Below are positions 8,573 through 16,694 of a DNA stretch of 64,000 bases, in pieces (positions within the stretch are counted from its first letter, which is position 1; each line of letters opens with the position of its first letter). Origin of the DNA: Fictibacillus nanhaiensis (GTDB taxonomy: Bacteria; Bacillota; Bacilli; Bacillales; Fictibacillaceae); the NCBI GenBank assembly GCA_016401345.1, contig JAEACG010000001.1:1426001-1490000 (forward strand), read 5' to 3'. The notes under the pieces are model-generated. The model searched no databases. It was not told where the DNA came from and saw only the letters and a list, made by a program, of their open reading frames with translations. A program made the position numbers and the translations under genes.

Positions 8573-9338
8573 TCATACTCTTTCTCAAAAATTCTTTATA
8601 TCTATTCTCATCTATGAAATGGTTAGAGATAAAGAGCTTTAATCCATTTTGATTGTCATACCCCTCAAAAAATGACACATCCTCTTTAATAGCTAAAAAC
8701 GTTCTTGGAATACGCCGATGTGTATGTTCAATAACATGCCGAGGTACAGATCGCCCCGTTATTTTAGCTCTAATTGCTTCTCTTTCGATTGCAACATTAA
8801 CAGGAACATCTACGATATATACGACTACTTCATATCTTCTTTTTTGTAAGCTGTTCACAAGAGATACATATTTTCCTGTTTTCGCCATCGTTCCTTCTAG
8901 CAGGAACGACCTTTTTGTTTCTACTATGTGTTGGACTAACTTTTCTGATACATCAACCGATTCTTTATGAACAAGTGCAGCGGCTGAACTAGGGAATTTT
9001 TTTTGAAAGGATTGATACTCAGGTATTAATTTTTTTATTTCGTCCGGATCAATTGTGATCAAATGTCTTCTCTTCTTTTTGATGTTTTGTTTCACGATAC
9101 TTTCACACAAAGATGTCTTACCAGAAGCACTCCCTCCCCCAACTAACACGGCGATCGGAGGTTGAAGATTATCCATTTTTGATCGTTTAATGAGCGTATC
9201 TATAATTTTTTGATGCAGAGCTTCTCGTTCCTGTATATACTTATTGTTTTTGTCTGTAAAGACCACTTTGGTTTCTTTGAACGGGAGACCTCTAACCCTC
9301 GAAGTGTATAGAATCTTTGAAACCAGCCTACTCCACAT
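8559..9338 (-). CDS. Zeta-toxin-like P-loop kinase
   Basis: A 259-residue protein with a Walker A motif (GGGSASGKTS, about 67-76), a strand ending ITIDPDEIKK (a zeta-type acidic switch), FLLEGTMAKTG and an Arg-rich lid, EAIRAKITGRSVPRHV. This matches zeta/PezT-type UDP-N-acetylglucosamine kinases. An epsilon antitoxin is not visible next to it, so it may be a solitary housekeeping or regulatory kinase of the same fold. ATG 9338 is preferred over an upstream TTG because GGAGG lies 8 nt before it. It converges on the DUF3990 gene with a 14-bp overlap. Confidence 0.75.
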   Translation of the reverse strand: MWSRLVSKILYTSRVRGLPFKETKVVFTDKNNKYIQEREALHQKIIDTLIKRSKMDNLQPPIAVLVGGGSASGKTSLCESIVKQNIKKKRRHLITIDPDEIKKLIPEYQSFQKKFPSSAAALVHKESVDVSEKLVQHIVETKRSFLLEGTMAKTGKYVSLVNSLQKRRYEVVVYIVDVPVNVAIEREAIRAKITGRSVPRHVIEHTHRRIPRTFLAIKEDVSFFEGYDNQNGLKLFISNHFIDENRYKEFLRKSMIRVE

Positions 9339-9355
9339 CTTTTTCACCTCCAAAA

Positions 9356-9388
9356 AAAGAATCCCCTATCACTAGGAGATTCTTCAAA
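9356..9388 (-). terminator. Intrinsic terminator after dedA
   Basis: AAGAATCTCCTA pairs with TAGGGGATTCTT on the minus strand, followed by T7. It separates dedA from the zeta-like gene. Confidence 0.8.
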
Positions 9389-9418
9389 ACGTCCAATTAT
9401 GTTTTTAAAAGAGTAAAA

Positions 9419-10030
9419 TTAGCTATTTTGTCTGCGTTTGCGTACATAAAGAATGATAACAGATACAAAGAGTAACGCCAAAACAGCATAGATGATTTTG
9501 GAGTAAACGTCCATATACCCTACAATTACTTCCCATGACGCTCCAAAATACGCACCCAAATTAACGAGAGCAATGTTCCAGATCAATGTTCCGAATGTTG
9601 TAAGAACAAGGAATAAACCGAAATTCATATTGGACATGCCCGCTGGAATGGAGATTAGACTTCTTATCAAAGGAATGAATCGGCAAAAGAATACCGTCCA
9701 TGGGCCATATTTATCAAACCATGCATCTGCCTTATGAATATCCTTTTTCGTTAATCGAAGGATATGCCCCCACCTATCAATAATCTTCTCCATTCGTTCA
9801 ACATCTAGTTGCAATCCTACACCATATAGAATCACCGCTCCTAGAACAGAACCCACTGTTGCTGCTAAGATGACTCCTACTATATTTAAATCTGAAGAGT
9901 TCGTCATGAACCCTCCAAAGGTTAGGATGATTTCAGATGGAATCGGAGGAAATACGTTTTCTAATGCGATTAACAGCAGAATCCCCCAGTATCCAAATTC
10001 GTTCATAATATTGATTAACCAATTCTCCAT
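9419..10030 (-). CDS. DedA-family membrane protein
   Basis: A 203-residue polytopic protein with DedA hallmarks: ENVFPPIPSEIILTFGGF near the N-terminus, and FDKYGPWTVFFCRFIPLIRSLISIPAGMSNMNFGLFLVLTTFGTLIWN. DedA proteins act in lipid-carrier/phospholipid flipping and membrane homeostasis. SD AAGGAG before ATG. It has its own terminator downstream; upstream is the terminator of the CNNM gene. Confidence 0.92.
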   Translation of the reverse strand: MENWLINIMNEFGYWGILLLIALENVFPPIPSEIILTFGGFMTNSSDLNIVGVILAATVGSVLGAVILYGVGLQLDVERMEKIIDRWGHILRLTKKDIHKADAWFDKYGPWTVFFCRFIPLIRSLISIPAGMSNMNFGLFLVLTTFGTLIWNIALVNLGAYFGASWEVIVGYMDVYSKIIYAVLALLFVSVIILYVRKRRQNS

Positions 10031-10090
10031 AACTAACTCCTTTGTTTCTATATCTAAATTGCTAAGAACAACTACTGCTTTTTTATAAAA

Positions 10091-10119
10091 AAGACGTGCA
10101 GAGCTTGCACGTCTTCTTT
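10091..10119 (-). terminator. Intrinsic terminator after the CNNM gene
   Basis: AAGACGTGCA pairs perfectly with TGCACGTCTT across GAGCT; A/T-runs on both sides. Confidence 0.85.
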
Positions 10120-10121
10120 GA

Positions 10122-11432
10122 TTAGTTAATAGATTCTTCGTTCTTCACATTTAATACTTCAAGTGACTTAACATGATACCCATCAATTTCTAAAATCTTG
10201 AAACGATAGTTTTCCACTGAAACCTCATCGCCCATTTTGATCTCCATCTTTTCAGAAAGAATCCATCCACCGATCGTATCAACATCTTCATCGTTAATGT
10301 TTAGACCAAAAAGATCGTTCACTTCTGAAATCAATACTTTACCATCAAGAATTGTTCTGTTTTCATCGACCTTTTTGATATCAGGCACTTCATCCTCATC
10401 AAATTCATCTCGAATTTCGCCTACGATTTCTTCAAGAATATCTTCAACCGTAACAAGTCCTGAAGTACCACCATATTCATCGATCAAGATCGCCATATGA
10501 ACACGTTCTTTCTGCATTTTTAACAATAGATCATGTATAGGCATCGTTTCAAAAACCTGAATAACTGGTCTTACATATTCTTCGAGTGAAGCATCTGGAT
10601 TCTTGCCGTTAACGAAGTCTGTTAATACTTGCTTCATGTTTACCATACCGATAACACTGTCTTTATCTCCATCTATGATCGGATATCGAGTATAGTTCTC
10701 TTCTGTTACAACAGCAATGCTTTCTTTAACTGTTTCTGATTTATCTAGTGTTACCATATCAACGCGAGGTACCATTATTTCTTTGGCGGTACGGTCGTCG
10801 AATTGGAAGATATTATTTACATATTTAAACTCTGACTGGTTGATTTCACCGCTTTTATAGCTCTCAGAAAGAATGAGTCTCAACTCTTCCTCCGAGTGAG
10901 CTAGTTCATGTTCAGATGCAGGCTTCAAACCAAACCATCCTGTAAAAATACGCGCAGATCCGTTCAATGTTTTAATAAACGGATACATGATCTTATAGAA
11001 AAACATGATTGGCTTTGCAATTCTTAACGTAACGGCTTCCGCCTTTTGAATAGCCAGTGTTTTTGGTGCAAGCTCACCAATAACTACGTGTAAGAATGTA
11101 ATTAAAGCAAAGGCGATAATAAACGATAAGATACTTGAAACAGACTCAGACAGATCAAACTCTACAAAAAGAGGATGCAACAAGTGCTCTACCGTCGGCT
11201 CTCCTAACCACCCTAATCCTAATGCTGTAATGGTTATACCAAGCTGACAGGCTGAAAGGTACTCGTCGAGGTTTCCGACAACCTTTCTAGCAGCTACCGC
11301 TTTCGTATTTCCTTCTGCAACGAGTTGATCCAGTCTTGTTGTACGAATCTTTACAATCGCGAATTCGGTAGCTACGAAAAAAGCAGTCAACGCAATTAAA
11401 ATAGCTACCATAATTAAGTTAATAATCTCCAA
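10122..11432 (-). CDS. CNNM/CorC-type transporter with CBS domains (hemolysin C family)
   Basis: A 436-residue protein: an N-terminal DUF21 membrane domain (1-190, with [20 protein letters not shown] and [14 protein letters not shown]), a CBS pair (about 205-335, with RDRVD-like [16 protein letters not shown] and [23 protein letters not shown]) and a C-terminal CorC_HlyC domain. Such proteins move or regulate Mg2+ and related ions. The start is a TTG with AAGGAG 5 nt upstream. B. subtilis yhdP has the same make-up and also lies beside a MerR gene, but the MerR here differs from CueR. Confidence 0.9.
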   Translation of the reverse strand: MEIINLIMVAILIALTAFFVATEFAIVKIRTTRLDQLVAEGNTKAVAARKVVGNLDEYLSACQLGITITALGLGWLGEPTVEHLLHPLFVEFDLSESVSSILSFIIAFALITFLHVVIGELAPKTLAIQKAEAVTLRIAKPIMFFYKIMYPFIKTLNGSARIFTGWFGLKPASEHELAHSEEELRLILSESYKSGEINQSEFKYVNNIFQFDDRTAKEIMVPRVDMVTLDKSETVKESIAVVTEENYTRYPIIDGDKDSVIGMVNMKQVLTDFVNGKNPDASLEEYVRPVIQVFETMPIHDLLLKMQKERVHMAILIDEYGGTSGLVTVEDILEEIVGEIRDEFDEDEVPDIKKVDENRTILDGKVLISEVNDLFGLNINDEDVDTIGGWILSEKMEIKMGDEVSVENYRFKILEIDGYHVKSLEVLNVKNEESIN

Positions 11433-11541
11433 ATGTTCTCCTTATGGCTACATTAACCACAAGGAATACACCTCCCAGGTTGTATAAATAGTTTTATTTT
11501 CTTTTAGTTCATTAATCCAAAAGATATCTCTCAACTATTAT

Positions 11542-11952
11542 TTACCCGAAAAGTAAAAGTAATGAATGCGCTAAAGTCATGCCTTGAGGAGAGACTTTAT
11601 TTAAGAGCAGCTCTCTTTGCTTATCGTTTAAGCTCTCCATGATCGGCTTGATCTCCTTAATCTCTGCCTCTAGGTGTTTCATGAGCTCAGTAATCTGGTC
11701 CACGTACTTCTCGACCTGTTCATTTTCAGTACTTTTCAATTTAACTAGTCCAATCACAGACTTGATCTCATGTAAGGGCATGTTGAGTTTCTTATAATGT
11801 TCAATCAACCCTAAGACATGAATCGTCTCTTCATCATATAATCGATAATTCGAATCCGTTCGAAGAGGCTGGAGTAAACCGATCTGGGAATAATAGTCGA
11901 TGGTTCTTTTAGATACATTTGTTACCTCTGCTAGCTCACCAATGCGATACAC
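11542..11952 (-). CDS. MerR-family transcriptional regulator
   Basis: A 136-residue protein with an N-terminal MerR winged helix (YRIGELAEVTNVSKRTIDYYSQIGLLQP..NYRLYDEE) and a long dimerisation coiled coil (about 70-115). It has no cysteine at all, so it cannot be a CueR/ZntR-type thiol metal sensor even though it sits beside a CNNM gene as cueR (yhdQ) does in B. subtilis. The start is a GTG with GAGG about 11 nt upstream. Its effector is unknown. Confidence 0.88.
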   Translation of the reverse strand: MYRIGELAEVTNVSKRTIDYYSQIGLLQPLRTDSNYRLYDEETIHVLGLIEHYKKLNMPLHEIKSVIGLVKLKSTENEQVEKYVDQITELMKHLEAEIKEIKPIMESLNDKQRELLLNKVSPQGMTLAHSLLLLFG

Positions 11953-12093
11953 CTTCCCAATTTCCTCACCTCTTCCTCTTAATAATTACATACAATGTAC
12001 AATAGAGAAAACCATACAGTCAACTGGACAGTTTCACATGTCACGAAACGTTCAAAAAAGAATGGCTGTTTCGTAAACTTTCTTATGTGAAAG

Positions 12094-12226
12094 AAGTTGA
12101 TTTCCGTTTCAGATACTCGCTTTCCGAGGGCAAGCGGTGAGCCACATTCGTTCGTTTCACTCTTAAGTGTCTCACCTGGCAACTTGCCCTAGCCAAGAGT
12201 TTTGCATCTTCCACTTCAATCAACTA
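12094..12226. repeat. Interspersed Bacillaceae-type intergenic repeat
   Basis: About 130 bases with imperfect terminal inverted repeats (AGTTGAT.../...ATCAACT). Inside are the boxes TTCCGTTTCAGATACTCGCTTTCC, GGTGAGCC and GTGTCTCACCTGG. The copy at 61.05-61.19 kb shares the same ends, the GTTTCAGATGCTCGC box (opposite strand) and the paired TCACC boxes. It occupies most of the 318-base gap before the ABC permease genes. Frames inside it are not genes. Confidence 0.6.
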
Positions 12227-12296
12227 TCAAAGGAGATAAATTTTGAAAATAATTATATATTAGAAAAAAATTATAAGAAAAAGGGACATACGTTTG

Positions 12297-13298
12297 TTAA
12301 TCTCGTGTTACTACTTTGAAGTTAAATTCTTTAAGTGCTACCTTTTTGATTTCCTTTTGCTTTAATCTTTTTGTATGAGTGGCTGGCTCGGAATTCATAT
12401 TCTTTTCGAGACCTTTTACAATAAGATTCAAGGAGAGAATCGTTAAGGTAAAAGCGCCGATTGGAACAAGTGGAATCCACGGATATACAATGAATAGATC
12501 AAAATAATCACCAATTAGCCCTGACCATTCATATGTAGTGGTAATCGGAGCAGCTTTCATGATGCTATAATCAATTTTTGTTCCACCAAGATAAAGTTCG
12601 AACAATCCTAAATGAGCTAAGATCAATAAGACCTGTATCACTTGCTGAGTGAAGATGATTAACAAGCGACGATATATATGTACGATGACGTGCTTACGAA
12701 GGATGAAGAAAGAACTTGCTCCAAGCGTTCTAGCACTCTGGATAAACTCTTTTCTTAGTATAATTGAGATTTCGTTTCCGATTACTAAAGAGACTGTTGG
12801 AAGAACCAATAGAATAAGCAAAATAATTTCATACCATACTCTAATTGCAAATGAATACTGAAATCCTTCAAAAGCTTGGTTTAAAACCGGCCTTAATAGA
12901 AAATAAGCCAATAGCACAACCGGAATATATTGAAATGCATTACTTAATGCGGATAGAACCCTTTGGTATTTTTGCAGGTGAAATGCATAAATCGTTCCTA
13001 AAACAAACGAGAAAAACATTCTAAAGATCGCAATAAATAAACCCAAACCAATCGTATACTTTGCTCCTTCTATGATGACATGTAACAAGTGCCTTCCGTT
13101 CGTATCTGTTCCTAGCCAGAAACTCTGCGAAGGTTTAAAGGGAGCTGCATCTACAGGATAAGCATCTATATATATAGCCTGCGTCTGTTTAATCTCCCCA
13201 TCAAAGAAAATCCCATTTATACAGCTTGCTAGTAAAATTCCAACTATAAAGCTAGATCCTAATAGGATGTAAAAATTCTTTACAATAAATGACTTCAC
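12297..13298 (-). CDS. Peptide-type ABC transporter permease (OppC/DppC-like)
   Basis: A 333-residue permease with an N-terminal TM, a periplasmic-side segment containing FWLGTDTNGRHLLHVIIEGAKYTIGLGLF (the DppC/OppC signature TDxxGRD..), five further TMs and the EAA-like cytoplasmic loop EFIQSARTLGASSFFILRKHVI. It overlaps the upstream permease at base 13298. No substrate-binding protein or ATPase gene is nearby, so it must borrow them or be part of an incomplete system. Confidence 0.82.
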   Translation of the reverse strand: MKSFIVKNFYILLGSSFIVGILLASCINGIFFDGEIKQTQAIYIDAYPVDAAPFKPSQSFWLGTDTNGRHLLHVIIEGAKYTIGLGLFIAIFRMFFSFVLGTIYAFHLQKYQRVLSALSNAFQYIPVVLLAYFLLRPVLNQAFEGFQYSFAIRVWYEIILLILLVLPTVSLVIGNEISIILRKEFIQSARTLGASSFFILRKHVIVHIYRRLLIIFTQQVIQVLLILAHLGLFELYLGGTKIDYSIMKAAPITTTYEWSGLIGDYFDLFIVYPWIPLVPIGAFTLTILSLNLIVKGLEKNMNSEPATHTKRLKQKEIKKVALKEFNFKVVTRD

Positions 13299-14164
13299 TA
13301 TAGAACCACCTCTTCGTTATTGAGTTTTTTGATACAAATTTTAAAGACAAGCAATAACAAATAAGTTGGTAGAAGTAACATAATGAGTGCTACAACAAAA
13401 AGTTCGGGTGACAAGTACATAAAAAGAAATGAAGTAAATCCATTCATATTTAGTATATATTCCAGTACTAACAGGTTTGAAAGCATCATCCATAATATCG
13501 ATTTTGATTGATAAAAGATGCTCATCAATGTGTTTCGAAAAACATGGAAAGGTAGAATCGCGATGAACGGAATCCCTTTTGCTCGTGCAAAAACTACATA
13601 GTCCATTTGTATTTCTTCTTCTAAAGAAAGCATAAACATTTTGAAGAATTGAACGGTAGGTAGAATCGATAACGCTATGATAGGAATGAAATAAGATCGT
13701 TCATCAGGGAGAGAGGTAAATGACATCACAAGTATTCCGGATTTCTTAAAAAACCAAACAATGCCCATTTGTATCACGGCAACGATAAACAGATCAGGCA
13801 AAGATTCTAGAACAAATACAAGAAACGATACGAATCTTTTTACCGACTTAGAAAAAAAGTTTATAGTAACAAAACTCAGTAGTAGGCCTAGCAAAATGGA
13901 AAGAAAAAAAGCTGAAAAATAAACTGTCAGGCTATAGAGATATGGATTAAAGATTTCAGGGAATAATGGGCGTTCTGGTTTGGTAATGTAATAGGTAATT
14001 TCATGTGGATGCAGCAGACTAAGAATCAGATTCTTCGTTTCTATGAGATAAGCACTGACGTGAATCTCAGTTCCTACAATAAGAATGGGTATTGCTCCAA
14101 AAACAACAATCATACATATTGTTAGAAGCAATGGCACAACGTTCTTAATAAAATTCATTTTCAT
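13298..14164 (-). CDS. Peptide-type ABC transporter permease (OppB/DppB-like)
   Basis: A 288-residue polytopic permease whose EAA loop reads DYVVFARAKGIPFIAILPFHVFRNTLMS, as in OppB/DppB. It partners the DppC-like permease just downstream. Start 14164 is chosen for AAAGGA 7 nt upstream; the frame stays open to 14227 but without an SD. The periplasmic loop after TM1 is longer than usual. Orphan permease pairs like this occur in Bacillus; the substrate is unknown. Confidence 0.8.
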   Translation of the reverse strand: MKMNFIKNVVPLLLTICMIVVFGAIPILIVGTEIHVSAYLIETKNLILSLLHPHEITYYITKPERPLFPEIFNPYLYSLTVYFSAFFLSILLGLLLSFVTINFFSKSVKRFVSFLVFVLESLPDLFIVAVIQMGIVWFFKKSGILVMSFTSLPDERSYFIPIIALSILPTVQFFKMFMLSLEEEIQMDYVVFARAKGIPFIAILPFHVFRNTLMSIFYQSKSILWMMLSNLLVLEYILNMNGFTSFLFMYLSPELFVVALIMLLLPTYLLLLVFKICIKKLNNEEVVL

Positions 14165-14228
14165 GCATACATCCTTTCTAACAAAACGTTTAATAGTGAG
14201 ACGTATGTCATGTATGTTCTTATTCAAA

Positions 14229-14260
14229 AAAAAAACATCCCTGTAGCAGGAATGTTTTTG
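14229..14260 (-). terminator. Terminator of the arsP operon
   Basis: AAAACATTCCTGC pairs with GCAGGGATGTTTT on the minus strand (loop TA), followed by T-run. It ends transcription after the tri-CC small protein. Confidence 0.8.
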
Positions 14261-14288
14261 ATTAATATATGGGATTAATTAGGTTGGT

Positions 14289-14435
14289 TTATACGCAACA
14301 TTTGTTTTGATCTTTACTATTCTCTGTTTCACAACATACTGTTTCTTCTCTATCACTAGCTTCAACAATTTGAACGGCGCAGCAGTTAGCTTCTTTTTCA
14401 TTTTTGTTTCCGAAGAAAATTTTTATGAAACTCAT
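14289..14435 (-). CDS. Small protein with three vicinal cysteine pairs
   Basis: A 48-residue ORF with a strong SD (GGAGGTGAGATAA) before ATG 14435. It begins MSFIKIFFGNKNEKEANCC and contains three Cys-Cys pairs (residues 18-19, 34-35 and 46-47), the last almost at the C-terminus. The rest is charged. It is the last gene of the operon with the ArsP-like permease and ends just before the operon terminator. Vicinal dithiols bind trivalent arsenicals tightly, so a role as chaperone, buffer or sensor for As(III)/methyl-As(III) is a reasonable inference. I do not recognise a named family. Confidence 0.75.
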   Translation of the reverse strand: MSFIKIFFGNKNEKEANCCAVQIVEASDREETVCCETENSKDQNKCCV

Positions 14436-14469
14436 TTATCTCACCTCCTTTCAAGCTTTGTGAAAGATC

Positions 14470-15336
14470 TCAAACAAGGTAGAAAATAAAACCAGAAATT
14501 GTTGACATGGTAATTACAGATAGGACAAACATAATGACGAGTTCTTTCTTGAAAATGGACTTTAAGAGAACTACCTCTGGAAGGCTCGCACCAGCTGATG
14601 AAATCATGAGTGCCATCACAGGGCCTAGCGCCATTCCTTTTGCGATCAGAACTTGAGAGATCGGAATCATGCTCGATAGCCTGATGTATAAAGGAATCCC
14701 TACAACCGCCGCTATCGGAACGATCCACCAGTTATCGCTGCCAAACGTATTTGCAATCCAATTTGTTGGTACCAATCCATGGATAACAGCTCCAATCGCA
14801 GCTCCGAGTATAAGGTGAGGATAGACACTCTTCATCAAATCCATAGTTTCGCTTAATGCCGCCCTCAAATCAAACTTTTTGGTTTCTTCTTGATAACCTG
14901 ACATCACGACGTTCTTCACTGATTTCTCAAATCCGAATGCTTCTAATGCGAAACCGATAATCACAGAGAATAGAGCTGTGATAATGGTATAGATGATTGT
15001 CACTTTCCAGCCCAATATCACACCCATGATGGTGATGATCGTCGGATCGAGTACGGGAGAAGAGAAGAGGAAAATCATCACGATGGAAAAAGGCATTTTC
15101 TTTTTTAACATGTTCACAACAACTGGTATGGTAGAGCAAGAACAAAATGGTGTTACAAACGCAAATAGTAATGCGAATCCTGCTGCTAATCCTTTATTCT
15201 TGCCGTCTAGATATTTCTCCACTTTTACATAAGGGATATAAGACTGAAGTAAATTGATGATGAATGAGATTACTACGAACAGAATTGTAAGTTCTAAGGC
15301 TAAACTTAAAAAACTTTGAAAGGTATCCATCCACAT
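14470..15336 (-). CDS. arsP: ArsP-like organoarsenical efflux permease (DUF318)
   Basis: A 288-residue membrane protein, about eight TMs, of the permease/DUF318 family. The hallmark is FVTPFCSCSTIPVVVNMLKKKMPFSIVMIFLFSSPVLDPTI, with the FCSCS thiolate motif seen in ArsP, the trivalent methyl-/aromatic-arsenical exporter. A central hydrophilic loop (about 150-175) splits two halves. It lies between two tiny Cys-pair proteins and close to arsR and an arsN1-like gene, which supports the arsenical role; a general DUF318 permease is the alternative. Confidence 0.8.
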   Translation of the reverse strand: MWMDTFQSFLSLALELTILFVVISFIINLLQSYIPYVKVEKYLDGKNKGLAAGFALLFAFVTPFCSCSTIPVVVNMLKKKMPFSIVMIFLFSSPVLDPTIITIMGVILGWKVTIIYTIITALFSVIIGFALEAFGFEKSVKNVVMSGYQEETKKFDLRAALSETMDLMKSVYPHLILGAAIGAVIHGLVPTNWIANTFGSDNWWIVPIAAVVGIPLYIRLSSMIPISQVLIAKGMALGPVMALMISSAGASLPEVVLLKSIFKKELVIMFVLSVITMSTISGFIFYLV

Positions 15337-15357
15337 AATATTTCTTCTCCCTTTTTA

Positions 15358-15522
15358 TCAAGCGCAGCAAACCTGATTTGAATGTGTTGTTTCCCTCTTT
15401 ATAAAGGGTGATCTACTAAAAACGTTTAAGTTTATTTGTCCTGGTCTGCCAATTTCTTTCGAATACTGCTCCATTTCTTTTTTCTTCAGTTCAAACATCT
15501 TTTCCAGATAATAAATATTCAT
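15358..15522 (-). CDS. Small protein ending in Val-Cys-Cys-Ala
   Basis: A 54-residue ORF starting at ATG 15522 (GGAGG 9 nt upstream; an ATG three codons earlier abuts the SD). It opens with a short amphipathic helix rich in Lys/Glu (YLEKMFELKKKEMEQY) and closes with VCCA. It sits between the operator pair and arsP, so it is probably the first gene of the arsP operon. Like the 48-residue protein after arsP it carries a C-terminal vicinal Cys pair. Family unknown. Confidence 0.7.
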   Translation of the reverse strand: MNIYYLEKMFELKKKEMEQYSKEIGRPGQINLNVFSRSPFIKRETTHSNQVCCA

Positions 15523-15542
15523 AAAAGTCATCCTCCTGGTAT

Positions 15543-15582
15543 ATCAAAAATAATTGATTTATACATCAAAAAAAATTGATGT
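15543..15582. promoter_or_regulatory. Two ArsR operators before the arsP operon
   Basis: Two inverted repeats with the same layout: ATCAA-N6-TTGAT at 15543-15558 and ACATCAA-N6-TTGATGT at 15563-15582. The second is identical in its arms to the dyad in front of arsR. They lie just upstream of the first small gene of the arsP operon. Confidence 0.7.
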
Positions 15583-15621
15583 TTTATGTAAAAATGAAGC
15601 ACTACAAGCGTAGTACGACAT

Positions 15622-15957
15622 TTAACAAGATGATGGTAAAAATACACAGCATAATTGATCTGATAAAATTCCTTTTAGTTCACTTACATTCAAAGAATAA
15701 TAGTTCCAGGTACCTTGTTTTTCCTTTTTTATCAAGTCTGCTTCTAACAGAATTTTTAGATGATACGATAACTTGGATTGAGGCATGTCAATAATCGGCG
15801 TGAGATCACATACACATACACTTTCTTTAACAGCCAGGATATTGATAATTTGCAGTCGCTGCTGATCAGCGAGCGCTTTAAACTTTTGTTCATATTTCTC
15901 TAAATCTTGGTTTGATGCTGTAGTTATGGTATTTAATAAAGGAATTTCTTTTTTCAT
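15622..15957 (-). CDS. arsR: ArsR-family arsenic-responsive repressor
   Basis: A 111-residue winged-helix repressor. ALADQQRLQIINILAVKESVCVCDLTPIIDMPQSKLSYHLKIL carries the CxC pair (Cys48, Cys50) in the alpha-3 position used by As(III)-sensing ArsR proteins. Further cysteines at 103-104 and 111 form a C-terminal cluster. The start at 15957 has AGGAG 7 nt upstream; an ATG seven codons earlier is less likely. Matching TCAA-N-TTGA dyads precede both this gene and the arsP operon, so one repressor probably governs both. Confidence 0.9.
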   Translation of the reverse strand: MKKEIPLLNTITTASNQDLEKYEQKFKALADQQRLQIINILAVKESVCVCDLTPIIDMPQSKLSYHLKILLEADLIKKEKQGTWNYYSLNVSELKGILSDQLCCVFLPSSC

Positions 15958-15971
15958 TTGTATCACTCCTA

Positions 15972-16050
15972 ACATCAAAATTATTTGATGTAATTTTATT
16001 ATATCCTTTATTTACTAATTTGCAACTTATAAATCAAAAAAAGTTGATTT
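15972..16050. promoter_or_regulatory. Two ArsR operators before arsR
   Basis: ACATCAA-N6-TTGATGT at 15972-15991 and AAATCAA-N6-TTGATTT at 16031-16050. Both have 7-bp arms and 6-bp spacers, the same geometry as the pair upstream of the arsP operon, making four related operators in the cluster. Confidence 0.7.
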
Positions 16051-16051
16051 T

Positions 16052-16552
16052 TTATACTCCAACTTTTTTACTTCTTCGTTCCAGCAAGATGACGTCACGC
16101 CACTTTCCGTTCATCTCACCAATTTTTTCTCTTGTACCCACTTCTTTAAATCCCCATTTTTTATGTAGAGCTATACTCGACTGGTTTTCAGGAAAAATCC
16201 CTGCTTGTAAAGTCCAAATGCCATTTTTCTCACTATCTTCAATGAGAATTTTCATAAGAGAGCTTCCAAGCCCCTTTCCTTGGTAATCAGGATCTACATA
16301 AACGCTTACTTCAGCAACTCCTGCATATACACACCTGCTAGACACAGCACTTAAGGCAGCCCACCCTGATACTCGATCGCTAGAACGAACAACGAAACGA
16401 CAACATGATAAATGACTTTTATCCCATTCATTCCAAGAAGGAGCTTTCTGCTGAAAGGTAGCATTACCTGTAGCGATGCCTTTTAAATAAATGTTTCGTA
16501 CATATGTCCAATCATCAGATTTCATATTATCTATAAAGTAAGAACTGCACAT
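16052..16552 (-). CDS. ArsN1-like GNAT acetyltransferase
   Basis: About 166 residues of the phosphinothricin-acetyltransferase (PAT) branch of GNAT: IYLKGIATGNATFQ, the acetyl-CoA loop VYVDPDYQGKGLGSSLM, GIFPENQSSIALHKKWGFKEVGT and a final WRDVILLERR. ArsN1, which acetylates arsinothricin, belongs here, and the adjacent arsR/arsP genes favour that role over a PAT. The start is uncertain: 16552 has AAGGAAG about 10 nt upstream, while the frame is open to 16603. The gene lies upstream of arsR in the same direction, with ArsR operators between them. Confidence 0.75.
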   Translation of the reverse strand: MCSSYFIDNMKSDDWTYVRNIYLKGIATGNATFQQKAPSWNEWDKSHLSCCRFVVRSSDRVSGWAALSAVSSRCVYAGVAEVSVYVDPDYQGKGLGSSLMKILIEDSEKNGIWTLQAGIFPENQSSIALHKKWGFKEVGTREKIGEMNGKWRDVILLERRSKKVGV

Positions 16553-16640
16553 ACTATCCCAGCTTCCTTTCAAACTATTTGTATTAAAAATAGCAAAAAA
16601 CAAACTTGTTTGCTGAGTTTATATTTTCTTGTACAGAAAA

Positions 16641-16672
16641 AAAGCACACTTTTCTAAGTGTGCTTTCCTCGT
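16641..16672 (-). terminator. Terminator after spoVR 3' copy A
   Basis: AAAGCACACTT pairs with AAGTGTGCTTT. This sequence differs from the GCACGC..GCGTGC terminator shared by copies B, C and D. Confidence 0.8.
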
Positions 16673-16694
16673 TAACATTAAACACTTGTTTAAC

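Noticed and set aside
11979-12182. 67-codon frame on the minus strand
   Set aside because: Lies inside the interspersed repeat, has no SD and no protein-like pattern.
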